60,606 nucleotides of DNA from Prosthecobacter sp. (GTDB lineage: Bacteria; Verrucomicrobiota; Verrucomicrobiia; Verrucomicrobiales; Verrucomicrobiaceae). Shown here one piece after another: positions 16,796-24,904 of this stretch. The stretch is taken from contig JAIPJY010000042.1 in assembly GCA_021733925.1 (NCBI GenBank), positions 1 to 60,606 of the forward strand, in the 5' to 3' direction. Numbering within the stretch: the stretch's first letter is position 1; every line of letters starts with the position of its first letter. The notes beneath the pieces are model-generated. The model saw only the letters and a list, made by a program, of their open reading frames with translations. It searched no databases and was not told where the DNA came from. Both the position numbers and the translations under genes were made by a program.

Positions 16796-17899
16796 TTAAT
16801 GGGGACGGGAGGAGGCGGGGTAGGGGATGAACTCGCGCGGCTGACGGAAAAACTGGCCGATGGTGGTGAGGGCGGCGAGATCGCAAAGGTCGCCGGTCAT
16901 GTCGATGGCATGCCGGATGAAGAACTTGCCGGGGATGGCGTGGCGCAGCGGTTCGCGTGGCTGCCAGCCCATGGCGAGTTCAAACGCAGCAGCGGGCAGG
17001 TTGCAGTTCAGCGAGGAGGGGAAATCGCACCAAGCGGGGAAGCGGGGATTGATCTCAATGAGGCAGTATTCGCCTTGGGGGCCTTCGGATTTGACGAACT
17101 CGAGTTCGAACGGGCCGTTCCAGCGCAGTTCCGCGATGAGGGATTGCGCGATGGCATCCAGCTGAGGGTCACGAATGATCATGCCGCCAAAGCCTTTGCC
17201 ACTGGAGGTGCGCAGCATCTTGCGGATGGAGCAGGAGCCGAGGATGTGGCCGCGGCCATCGCCAAGACCGACGACGTTGAATTCCTCTCCCTGCACATTT
17301 TCCTGCACGAGCACCGGCGCGCCCCATTGCTCCAGCATGTGCCAGTAGGCGGCTTCGCGGGCGGCAGGTGTGATGGCGTGCCGGGCCTCATAAAAGCGGC
17401 CTTTGATGAAGACGTTGCCACCGAGTGCCGCCGCCGCCTGATGGAGCGAGTTCACGTCGTTCACGGCGATGGTTTGCGGGGTGCGGCAGTGCGTGCGCGC
17501 GCACAGTTCTGCGAGCTTTGATTTGTCGCGGCATTTGAAGCTCTCAGCAGAGGGCAGGCAGGCGTGGATGCCGCGCTCGCGCAGTTTTTCGGGGGCATCG
17601 ACCAGCGGGCCCATTTCGGCGTCGAGGCAAGGGATCAAAACGTCGAAGCGTTCGATCTCGCGGATCGCATCGAGGCGCTCCCAGAAGGCTTCTTCCCCAG
17701 CGCCAGGGTAGGACATGGTGAAGGCGGCATCTGGCGCGTCCTCTTCGCTGAAGAGGCCGCTTTCGAGCGAATCATAAACGAGGCCGATGATGCGCAGCTC
17801 AGGATAAACGCGGCGCAGGCTGCGAATGACGGCAGAACCGGGCTGGGGATTGTCGCCGCGATGGAGGCCGGTGACGGCGATGACAGGGGAAGCATTCAT
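16796..17899 (-). CDS. ATP-grasp ligase (carbamoyl-phosphate-synthase-like)
   Basis: The 367-residue protein has a Rossmann-like N-domain (VIAVTGLHRGDNPQPGSAVIRSLRR) followed by an ATP-grasp core. Landmarks are FIKGRFYEA, VLVQENVQGEEFNVVGLGDG, GKGFGGMIIRD, and the metal-binding strand LIEINPRFP with Glu282 and Asn284. ATP-grasp enzymes join a carboxylate to an amine or thiol through an acyl phosphate. The length and motifs fit a stand-alone peptide or amide ligase rather than a biotin carboxylase. It is followed, 140 bases downstream, by the PLP decarboxylase and preceded, 34 bases upstream, by a PqqD-like gene, which suggests that the three act in one pathway. Confidence 0.88.
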   Translation of the reverse strand: MNASPVIAVTGLHRGDNPQPGSAVIRSLRRVYPELRIIGLVYDSLESGLFSEEDAPDAAFTMSYPGAGEEAFWERLDAIREIERFDVLIPCLDAEMGPLVDAPEKLRERGIHACLPSAESFKCRDKSKLAELCARTHCRTPQTIAVNDVNSLHQAAAALGGNVFIKGRFYEARHAITPAAREAAYWHMLEQWGAPVLVQENVQGEEFNVVGLGDGRGHILGSCSIRKMLRTSSGKGFGGMIIRDPQLDAIAQSLIAELRWNGPFELEFVKSEGPQGEYCLIEINPRFPAWCDFPSSLNCNLPAAAFELAMGWQPREPLRHAIPGKFFIRHAIDMTGDLCDLAALTTIGQFFRQPREFIPYPASSRPH

Positions 17900-17933
17900 G
17901 GGAGGATGAATTGTGGTTTGGGGTGGATGGGGC

Positions 17934-18272
17934 TCAGTTCGAGTCCTGGGTCAGGCCGATGTGGACGAGCTCGGCGAGGAAGGATTCCAGATCGCGCTCC
18001 GCTGTGCTGCGGGCGACTTCGAAGCGCGTGGTGAGGCGGTCGAGGATCTGCGGGCGTGGCAGGCCCTCGCCCAAGGCCTGCATGACGATGAGCGCGGTCG
18101 GGCTGGCGGTGAAAAATTCACCGCTGGTGGCATCAAAGCCGAAGCCGTCCGCCTGCCAGGTGACGGTGTGAAATTGGAAGGAGGCCGGTTCGGCGCTCAG
18201 TGACACAGACTGGGCAGGATCATGCGGCTGACTGCTGGAGTGAACCCGGGTAGAAAGGGATGCGAGTTTCAT
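17934..18272 (-). CDS. PqqD-family protein (RRE-like peptide-binding domain)
   Basis: The 112-residue protein is read from the ATG at 18272. Residues about 45-108 show the PqqD pattern: strands around WQADGFGFDATSGEFFTAS, a helix ALIVMQALGEGLPRPQILDRL, and a winged-helix end RSTAERDLESFLAELVHIGL. PqqD domains (RiPP recognition elements) bind a leader peptide and hand it to a modifying enzyme. No radical SAM enzyme or clear precursor is nearby, but the next gene is an ATP-grasp ligase, another enzyme class known to work with such domains. The role as substrate carrier for the ligase is inferred. Confidence 0.8.
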   Translation of the reverse strand: MKLASLSTRVHSSSQPHDPAQSVSLSAEPASFQFHTVTWQADGFGFDATSGEFFTASPTALIVMQALGEGLPRPQILDRLTTRFEVARSTAERDLESFLAELVHIGLTQDSN

Positions 18273-18361
18273 GGTGGTGGATGATTGAATCACACCCCAT
18301 AGAAACCCGGGCGGTTAACACCACCGCCGGGGCCAAGATGAATTTGCGTTTATTTTTGCCG

Positions 18362-18787
18362 TCACCGAGCTGGGATACGGTCAAGCGGTACACTATTGAG
18401 GTGCTCCTGATCCGTCGCATTGAGCTTGATCAGCATTTCGCGCGCATGCCGGCGCTGCTCATGCCAGACATGGTCCGGATCTGTGGGCCAGTTCCAGGTG
18501 CTGCGAGGCTTTGTCTCCAGAGCAAACTCGGTGGTGCCTTCGCTGAGGCTCTTGTAGAGCGCCCTGCGCGTGTCTTTATTGTTGAGCGCTTCTCTGAGCC
18601 GTTCGTTGTCCTTCGCCGTGTCGGAATATTTATCCCGGATCTCCAGCAGCTTTGCCAACTGCTGCCGATTTTCCGCCTCCCTTTGTTCCTTGTAGTAGCG
18701 GGAGCTTGCCCACCACGTGGTGGCGGGCACCAGCAGGGCGGCGATCAACATCACCCCCCTGAATAATTTTGAGGATGTCGTTTTCAT
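18362..18787 (-). CDS. Small membrane-anchored coiled-coil protein
   Basis: The 141-residue protein starts at the ATG at 18787. One N-terminal membrane helix (GVMLIAALLVPATTWWASS) is followed by a charged coiled coil (about 35-75) and a polar tail with repeated Trp (RSTWNWPTDPDHVWHEQRRHA). I do not recognise the family. It lies 89 bases upstream of the PqqD gene on the same strand and may be the first gene of the cluster. Confidence 0.65.
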   Translation of the reverse strand: MKTTSSKLFRGVMLIAALLVPATTWWASSRYYKEQREAENRQQLAKLLEIRDKYSDTAKDNERLREALNNKDTRRALYKSLSEGTTEFALETKPRSTWNWPTDPDHVWHEQRRHAREMLIKLNATDQEHLNSVPLDRIPAR

Positions 18788-18879
18788 GAGGGAAATGAAT
18801 TCCTTTTTTTGGGTCCCGCAAGCCCTGCTTTGGAAGGGGAAGTTGACGCCCCGCCAGCGAGCGCGTAGCCATCGCGCCC

Positions 18880-20187
18880 ATGAGCACCACACGCACGCAG
18901 GGCATTTCGCTGATCACGGCCACGGCGGTGGTGGTGGCCAACATGATCGGCACGGGAGTGTTCACCTCGCTGGGTTTTCAGGTGGGCTCCCTGCCCTCGG
19001 GCTTTGTCCTGCTGATGCTGTGGGTTGTCGGCGGTGTGTGCGCCTTCTGCGGCGCGGTGTGCTATGGAGAGCTGGCGGCGGCGCTGCCGCGCTCTGGTGG
19101 CGAGTATCACTTTCTCTCGAAGATTTTTCATCCGGCGGTCGGGTTTCTCTCCGGCTGGCTATCGGTGACCGTGGGGTTTGCCGCCCCCATCGCGCTGGCG
19201 GCCATGGCCTTTGGCAAATACTTCTCCGGCATCTTTCCCCATGCACCGGCGACGACCTGGTCGCTCGTCATGGTATGGATCGTGACCTTGATCCATGTGG
19301 GAGGCATCGGCATGGCCGCCAAGTTTCAGAACACTGCGACCTGGCTCAAGGTGACACTGATTCTCGTTTTCATCGGCGCTGGATTCTGGTTCGGCAAAGC
19401 CCAGCCGGTGCATTTTATGCCTGTGGCTGGTGATTTGAATTTGATGGGCAGCACGCCGTTCGCGGTAAGCCTTGTGTATGTGATGTATGCGTATGCCGGC
19501 TGGAATGCCGCCACTTACATTGTGGGAGACATCCGCAATCCGCAGAAGAACGTGCCGCTGGCGATCGCGATGGGCACGCTGCTGGTGGCGGGGCTGTATC
19601 TTGCGCTCAATGCGGTGTTCCTGTACGTGGCGCCGATGAGCGAGCTGGATGGCAAACTGGATGTGGGCCACGTCGCGGCTGTGCACATCTTTGGCGAGAC
19701 TGGCGGCAAGATCATGTCAGGGCTTATCTGCCTGGGTCTCGTCTCCAGCATCAGCGCGATGACGTGGGTGGGGCCGCGGGTGATGAAAACCATGGGCCAG
19801 GACCTGCGCATCCTCGCGCCGCTGGCGGTGAGCGATGATCGCGGCGTGCCGGTGGTTGGTTTGTTTGTGCAGCTTTCCATTGTGGTGACGCTGCTGCTGA
19901 CGGCGAGTTTTGAAACGGTGCTCACCTGCGTGCAGTTCAGCATTCAGCTCGGTTCATTTGCCACGGTGGTGGGATTGATCGTGCTGCGCATCCGGCAGCC
20001 GGACCTGCCGCGTCCCTACCGCTGCTGGGGCTATCCGGTGACGCCCATCCTGTTTCTCGGCATCAGCCTGTGGATGATGGTGTTCGTCGCCAAGAAGCAT
20101 CCGGATGAAACGCTGGCGGGCATGGCGTTAATTTTGCTTGGCTGGATCATTTATTTCATCTCGCCGCGTACTCCACGCACTCCATGA
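18880..20187 (+). CDS. APC-family amino-acid permease
   Basis: A 435-residue protein with about twelve hydrophobic helices. TM1 carries the APC-superfamily signature VVVANMIGTGVFTSLGF, where the unwound G-x-G segment binds substrate. CYGELAAALPRSGGEY is the typical TM2-3 sequence and VLYVMYAYAGWNAATYIVGDI-like residues mark TM6 (seen here as VYVMYAYAGWNAATY). It sits in the cytoplasmic membrane and should exchange or import an amino acid. Its stop codon overlaps the ATG of the next gene (ATGA), so the two are translationally coupled. Confidence 0.93.
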   Translation: MSTTRTQGISLITATAVVVANMIGTGVFTSLGFQVGSLPSGFVLLMLWVVGGVCAFCGAVCYGELAAALPRSGGEYHFLSKIFHPAVGFLSGWLSVTVGFAAPIALAAMAFGKYFSGIFPHAPATTWSLVMVWIVTLIHVGGIGMAAKFQNTATWLKVTLILVFIGAGFWFGKAQPVHFMPVAGDLNLMGSTPFAVSLVYVMYAYAGWNAATYIVGDIRNPQKNVPLAIAMGTLLVAGLYLALNAVFLYVAPMSELDGKLDVGHVAAVHIFGETGGKIMSGLICLGLVSSISAMTWVGPRVMKTMGQDLRILAPLAVSDDRGVPVVGLFVQLSIVVTLLLTASFETVLTCVQFSIQLGSFATVVGLIVLRIRQPDLPRPYRCWGYPVTPILFLGISLWMMVFVAKKHPDETLAGMALILLGWIIYFISPRTPRTP

Positions 20188-21305
20188 AAAAAACACTCGT
20201 TCTGCTGCTTGTCCTGGCTCACACCGCCTTCGCGGAACCGCCCACGCCCAATGAGCAGGCGCGTTTCCTTGCGGGCATGCCGCAGGAGGGCTCGTCGCTG
20301 GCCGGGCTGGCGCAGCGTGGGGAGTTTAACTACCATGCGAAAGAACTCGACGCGGCCTGGGCGGATGCGGAGGAGCGGCAGCTGGGGCCGATCCGCACAT
20401 GGGCGCCGCTGGGCCTGCCGGAGGCTGTCAGCGACACTGGGACGCTGCTTTACGTTTTCAGCGGTCCTGATTTCCTGCACGCGTATACCTTTTTCCCGAA
20501 TGCCTCCACCTATGTGCTGGCTGCGGTGGAACCTGTGGGCCTGCCGCCGGATGTGACGAAACTCACGGAGGGCGAGCTCGGCTCATCGCTGCGCAATCTG
20601 CGCAACACGCTGAATGCCTCGCTGAGCTTCAGCTTCTTCATCACGGCGGACATGAAGAAGGATCTGCAGGCCACGAAGCTCACGGGCACCCTGCCGGTGC
20701 TGTACGTTTTCCTGGCTCGCTGCGGCTGCTTCATTCAAAACGTGGAAAACATCTGGCTGGATGCTGAAGGAAAGGTCCTGACCGAGAAGGAGACCAAGAC
20801 GCCGGGTGCACGTATCACCTTCCTCGGCGCCCGGGGGAAGCAGCAGACGCTGTACTACTTCTCCACCAACATCGCGAGCTGGGCGCTCAAGCAGGACGCC
20901 TCCTTTCTTCGTTTTTGCGACGGGCTCGGGGTGATGAACGGCTTCACCAAGTCAGCCTCCTACCTCATGCACATGGATGAGTTTCACACCATCCGCGATT
21001 ACCTCCTGACCCACTGCCACACGATGACGCAGGATGATTCTGGCATCATGTGGAAGGACTTCCCGCGCGATTCCTGGGATGTAAAAGCGTACGGGTGGTA
21101 TCCGGGACCGATCCCCTTGTTCAAACAGCACTACCAGCCGGATCTGGCCGAGTATTTTCGCAGCACTGAGGTCCCTGTGATTCCCTTTGGCATCGGCTAC
21201 CAGTGGCGACCCAAGCAGAGCACGCTGATCTATGGCGTGTCGAAGATGATGGTGCGCAAGGCGATCCCGGTGGTGGAGGAGAAGCCGGATGTGCCGCAGC
21301 AGTGA
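20184..21305 (+). CDS. Secreted protein of unknown function coupled to the permease
   Basis: The 373-residue protein has a clear signal peptide (MKKTLVLLLVLAHTAFA). The mature chain is about 355 residues, has several Cys (CGCF at about 175, and others) and many aromatic residues, and shows no motif that I can assign. It overlaps the permease by four bases. A function with the transporter, such as binding or processing its substrate in the periplasm, is an inference from coupling only. Confidence 0.85.
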   Translation: MKKTLVLLLVLAHTAFAEPPTPNEQARFLAGMPQEGSSLAGLAQRGEFNYHAKELDAAWADAEERQLGPIRTWAPLGLPEAVSDTGTLLYVFSGPDFLHAYTFFPNASTYVLAAVEPVGLPPDVTKLTEGELGSSLRNLRNTLNASLSFSFFITADMKKDLQATKLTGTLPVLYVFLARCGCFIQNVENIWLDAEGKVLTEKETKTPGARITFLGARGKQQTLYYFSTNIASWALKQDASFLRFCDGLGVMNGFTKSASYLMHMDEFHTIRDYLLTHCHTMTQDDSGIMWKDFPRDSWDVKAYGWYPGPIPLFKQHYQPDLAEYFRSTEVPVIPFGIGYQWRPKQSTLIYGVSKMMVRKAIPVVEEKPDVPQQ

Positions 21306-21327
21306 TGTCGGCCTCGTGCATGCCCGG

Positions 21328-21843
21328 TTACTTCTTCGTCAATGTCAGCTCATTGCCCCAGACATTGATTCCTTTCATCTCGCCGTTCTTGATCGGCAGA
21401 TAAAACTTGTCCGCCTTGGAGTCATCCAGACCGATAAAAACGATCGCGCCGACAATGCGCCATGGAAATTTTTCACCGCCTGCATGGCTGCCAGTCCCGT
21501 CGCTTCGAAAGATGAGCGTGGAAGCATAGCCGGTGGAGGCCTTCAAGTTCCACGTTCCAGCCAGTTGTTTCGTCGCTTCCTTGGGCAGGAGTGAGATCGC
21601 CTCCTGGATCTTCACCGAAGCCTCAAGATCCTTCGCCTGCAGCGCGCGGCGCAGCATCTGCTCCAGTGATTCCTGATAACGCCGCTCGATAGGATCGATC
21701 GCCGCGGCCACGGCCTTTTCGCGCTGCTCTTGCAGCACTTTGAGCTCCTGCTCCACGGGCGAATCCGCCCCCCGCAGGGTGACGAGGGGAGCTAGTAAGC
21801 ACGGAACCAAACTCAGGCAGCTCAACGAGATGAAACGTTTCAT
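21328..21843 (-). CDS. Secreted hypothetical protein with coiled coil and C-terminal beta domain
   Basis: The 171-residue protein has a signal peptide ending near LRGADS. Residues about 27-90 are a long charged helix of a kind common in secreted Verrucomicrobia and Planctomycetes proteins (EQELKVLQEQREKAVAAAIDPI as its start, given here in part). Residues about 90-171 form a small beta domain (GTWNLKASTGYASTLIFRSDG...). Its end faces the permease-coupled gene tail to tail. Confidence 0.75.
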   Translation of the reverse strand: MKRFISLSCLSLVPCLLAPLVTLRGADSPVEQELKVLQEQREKAVAAAIDPIERRYQESLEQMLRRALQAKDLEASVKIQEAISLLPKEATKQLAGTWNLKASTGYASTLIFRSDGTGSHAGGEKFPWRIVGAIVFIGLDDSKADKFYLPIKNGEMKGINVWGNELTLTKK

Positions 21844-21881
21844 AGGGATGGATTGAGAAAAGACGACAAGGACACCGGCCT

Positions 21882-22877
21882 TTACGGTGCCTTTGAAAAG
21901 AGCAAACGCAGCATCTGCGCATCATTCGGCTTGGAATCTTTTGCGAGACGTACGATGACGAGTTTCATGGATGGCACGATGTACAGACGCTGGCCGTAGG
22001 AGCCGATGCAGGCGATGAGGTCGGAGGGTGCGGCGCGGGAGAGGCAAGCGTTGCGCCAGGACTGCTGCTGCCATTTTTTGTCGAGCATGGCCTCGGCGTC
22101 CACCTCGCGGGCGGCTTTGGATTCGGCGGCGTGGTTGTTCCAAAAGCCAAAGGCGAAGGCGGTATTGGTGCTGCTGCCCTGCAGTTTCATGAGGATGTCT
22201 TCGTGCTTGAGCATCCAAGTGCCGAGCTCCGACCACTGGCGTGCGGTCTGCATGAAGCCGGCGGCGAGAAGTGGTGCGCCATGCTGGTCCGGCAGGTAGC
22301 GCTGCGAACCGAGGCCGAGCGGGGAGAGGACCTTGCGTTCGAGGTAGCGGATGGGGGTCTGCTTCCGCTGGAGCTTGCGCGCGAGGAGTTCGTGAAACAC
22401 CTGCAGGGCTGCGGGGCCGTAGATGAAGGATTTGCCCGAGGACGCGACTGACCTGGCCTTTAACGCTGAGGCGGTGCGGTCAGGAAAGGTGTTTTCATGG
22501 AGTCCGAACATCGGCTCCAGGCCGTGGCTGAAATCGAGCAGTTGGCGCACGGTGATCTGACTCTTGCGCTTGTCGCCCTGCCATTCGGTGATGGTGTCGG
22601 AAACTCGTTCATCGAAGGAGAAGAGGCCGTCTTTCTCTGCGGCGAAGGCGGTGAGACCCCAGAAGGCCTTGGTGCCGCTGTAGATGCGGTGGGGCTCAGA
22701 TTTCGTGTGGCCGTTGGTGTAGGATTCATGCAGGATTTTGCCGTTCTGCTTGATCAGGAGGGCATGGCCGCCATGCGCGGCGGAATAGGCCGCAGCCGCC
22801 TGAATGCCCTGATCTGGCAGCGTTTCCGCCGCAGGCGAGAACGTGAAGAAAGGAAGCAATGCCAGCAAAGGATTCAT
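21882..22877 (-). CDS. Beta-lactamase-class-C-like serine hydrolase, exported
   Basis: A 331-residue protein with a signal peptide. YSGTKAFWG supplies the SxxK motif, Ser67 and Lys70, in the expected position. The second motif (YxN in DD-peptidases) appears as YGP near residue 153, and the third (HxG/KTG) is not intact (CIGSYGQ near 290). Class C-like proteins act as peptidases, esterases or amidases. The altered second and third motifs make a true beta-lactamase or DD-peptidase unlikely and point to an esterase or an inactive relative. It lies 38 bases upstream of the secreted hypothetical gene on the same strand. Confidence 0.82.
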   Translation of the reverse strand: MNPLLALLPFFTFSPAAETLPDQGIQAAAAYSAAHGGHALLIKQNGKILHESYTNGHTKSEPHRIYSGTKAFWGLTAFAAEKDGLFSFDERVSDTITEWQGDKRKSQITVRQLLDFSHGLEPMFGLHENTFPDRTASALKARSVASSGKSFIYGPAALQVFHELLARKLQRKQTPIRYLERKVLSPLGLGSQRYLPDQHGAPLLAAGFMQTARQWSELGTWMLKHEDILMKLQGSSTNTAFAFGFWNNHAAESKAAREVDAEAMLDKKWQQQSWRNACLSRAAPSDLIACIGSYGQRLYIVPSMKLVIVRLAKDSKPNDAQMLRLLFSKAP

Positions 22878-22950
22878 GAGAGATGATTACCAGAAAAATG
22901 GCGAATGACGAAACCCGAATGGTAAAATAAACCCAAATGCCTGTCAGGCA

Positions 22951-23272
22951 TGAATGGCACTCAATTAAGGGCTATGATCGTGAGTTTAGGCGCGCTGTCT
23001 GATCATGGTGCCAATGCGCAGCGGGACTCTTTGCAGACGCTTCTGGTGGGCATAGGGTGTGGCGGAATGCTGGGTTTGCTTTCCGATCGTTCGCATGCTG
23101 ACCCAGGGAAGCACTCGCCAAGGCTCGGCATCCCTGGGCTATATTACGCAGCCCTTTCAGGGCTGGTATGGCGCGGGGACGGAGTGGTGGAAGAGAAAGG
23201 GATTCCAGCAAGAAAGTGCCGGGTTCTCAGGGTCACGGACTGACGGCAACCTGCCTTAACTGAGTGCCATTC
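22951..23272. repeat. Inverted-repeat element R1 (core family)
   Basis: It is bounded by GAATGGCACTCAATTAAGG on the left and CCTTAACTGAGTGCCATTC on the right, a near-perfect terminal inverted repeat of about 19 bp. The interior carries the conserved core (GTGTGGCGGAATGCTGGG..., then GCCAAGGCTCGGCATCCC, then CGCAGCCCTTTCAGGGCTGG) shared with R3, R4, R5 and R6. Confidence 0.75.
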
Positions 23273-23282
23273 CTGTCAGGCA

Positions 23283-23582
23283 TGAACGGCACTCGTTTAA
23301 GGCGGGGTTTCGTTAATTTCGTTGGTCTGTGAGTCGCATTTAGGCTTGAGAGAGCACCACAGCGTCCTGGAGTGCGTGCGGGAAGCCTGAGGGTGCCGCC
23401 GCTGTCGCAGGCTGGAAGGCGGGTTCAGGACGAAGCGCCTTCTTCACCCCGCGAAAGCGGTAGCTGCGATGCAGGCTTGCGCCGTGCATCTGCGCGACCG
23501 CACTCCAAAACGCTGTCGCGTATCGTTGTACACCCAATTTCGAAAGCCCCGGATGCACGCCCTTAACTGAGCGCCATTCCTG
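23283..23582. repeat. Inverted-repeat element R2 (same ends, different interior)
   Basis: It is bounded by GAACGGCACTCGTTTAAGG and CCTTAACTGAGCGCCATTC. The interior is unrelated to R1 and includes GCGAAAGCGGTAGCTGCGAT and an ACAGCG...CGCTGT arrangement. It therefore shares ends but not core with its neighbour. Confidence 0.65.
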
Positions 23583-23701
23583 GCAGACATCCCGCTTGAT
23601 CTTATCTTTGGGTCAATTTGATTTCGTCATTCGAACTTGCTCGCTCTCCAATTTCACAGGTGCTGGTGGACAAGCGTGCAACTCGCCGCATCGTCCGGCG
23701 C

Positions 23702-24373
23702 ATGCGCATTCTCCTTGTCGAAGACCAGGCCAAACTGCTTTCCTTTGCCAAGAAGGGGCTGGAGGAGCAGGGCATTCAGGTGGACGCCATCAGTGATGGC
23801 GATGAAGCCTGGGAAATGGCGACCACCGTGCCTTATGACGCGCTGGTGCTCGACATCATGGTGCCGGGGCGGGACGGCCTGAGCATCCTGCGAGGCCTGC
23901 GGGAAAAGCGCAACAACGTGCCGGTCATTCTGCTGACCGCGCGCTCCACGCTGCCAGAAAAAATTGAAGGGCTGAACCTCGGCGCGGATGATTACATGAC
24001 GAAGCCGTTCTTCGTGGAGGAACTGGCTGCGCGACTGCACACCGTGGTGCGCCGCAAGGCGGGAGATTCCAGCCATCTGCTGAGAGTGGATGATCTGTGC
24101 ATCAACCTGCTTGAGCGCAAAGTCAGCCGCGGCGGAGCGGACATTGAGCTGAGCACGCGCGAGTTTGAACTGCTGGAGCACCTCATGCGCAGCCCCGGCC
24201 GGGTGTTTGGACGCATGCAGATCTATGAGCATGTGTGGGGCTACAACATGGACCCCGAGACGAATCTGGTGGAGGTGTACATCCAGCGCCTGCGCGCAAA
24301 GATCGACAAGGACCACGATAAAAAGCTTATACGCACGGTGCGTGGCGTGGGCTATGCGCTGGGAGGCGGTTGA
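23702..24373 (+). CDS. OmpR/PhoB-family response regulator
   Basis: The ATG at 23702 gives 223 residues beginning with the canonical strand RILLVEDQ. An earlier in-frame start at 23618 adds a segment partly encoded by intergenic repeat. The receiver domain has the phospho-acceptor Asp51 (VLDIMVPG), the Thr in LLTAR and Lys101 (DYMTKPF). A winged-helix DNA-binding domain fills the C-terminus (STREFELLEHLMRSPGRVFGR ... TVRGVGYAL). No histidine kinase follows; the downstream sequence is repeat element R3. It is thus an orphan regulator, and its kinase and targets are not in the window. Confidence 0.93.
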   Translation: MRILLVEDQAKLLSFAKKGLEEQGIQVDAISDGDEAWEMATTVPYDALVLDIMVPGRDGLSILRGLREKRNNVPVILLTARSTLPEKIEGLNLGADDYMTKPFFVEELAARLHTVVRRKAGDSSHLLRVDDLCINLLERKVSRGGADIELSTREFELLEHLMRSPGRVFGRMQIYEHVWGYNMDPETNLVEVYIQRLRAKIDKDHDKKLIRTVRGVGYALGGG

Positions 24374-24904
24374 TCTACCGGTACTTGCGCAATAGACTGA
24401 AGAGTTTCGCAGGAGGCCCAAGGAGAGCGGATGACATGCGGCGCAAGGGCGGAGCAGACGCTGCTGGTGCCCGGCGTCGTGTGAAGGGGGCGGTGGGTTT
24501 GCTAACCGGATTGGCACGCTGGTTTTACCAGGGAAGCGCTCGCCAAGGCTCGGCATCCCTTCGCTATGGTGCGGAAGGCCGTTGGCCTTCAAAGCAGAGG
24601 CCTTCGGCTATTTCGCAAGGGTTGATATACTACTGAGCATCACCCATTTTCAAAAGTGCGCCGTCTCAAAATGAAAGTGATGATGCATGCCAGCATGGTT
24701 GAAAATGCGGCGCGTGCTCATGTGGCGGAGCTCCCGGAGCCGGTTAAAAACCCAGCGCTCCCAGTACGGACTGCCGCTTCGAAAGGCAATAAAGCAGTTG
24801 GAAGCGCACCTTCTGAAAATGAAAATTTATGCTGCGCGGCAGTATCAGTTGCAAAACAACCCTGGGATTGCCAACGGGCACTGGCTGGCTCTAACTTGCC
24901 ACCC
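24374..24904. other. 530-bp intergenic region with repeat element R3
   Basis: Apart from R3 (24384-24619) I see no gene. A 5'-extended frame of the next gene, from 24656, covers part of it, but the extension lacks membrane or domain character and the genuine start is near 24905. Confidence 0.6.
24384..24619. repeat. Inverted-repeat element R3 (core family, different ends)
   Basis: Terminal inverted repeats are CTTGCGCAATAG (24384-24395) and CTATTTCGCAAG (24608-24619), eleven of twelve matching. The interior has the shared core: CAGACGCTGCTGGTG, CAGGGAAGCGCTCGCCAAGG, and a GAAGGCC / GGCCTTC hairpin. Confidence 0.65.

Larger units (their letters stand above)
22878..23701. other. 823-bp intergenic region made mainly of two inverted-repeat elements
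   Basis: No gene is supported. Two adjacent elements with the same type of terminal inverted repeats fill most of it (22951-23272 and 23283-23582), with an ATGACGAA-type heptamer on each flank. The direct word CTGTCAGGCATGAAYGGCACTC occurs at 22941 and 23273, which looks like a junction between them. Confidence 0.7.

Noticed and set aside
24656-24904. 83-codon N-terminal extension of the voltage-sensor-like protein
   Set aside because: The extension has no membrane or domain features and arises from intergenic sequence; the ATG at 24905 precedes a polar N-terminus and the first helix.
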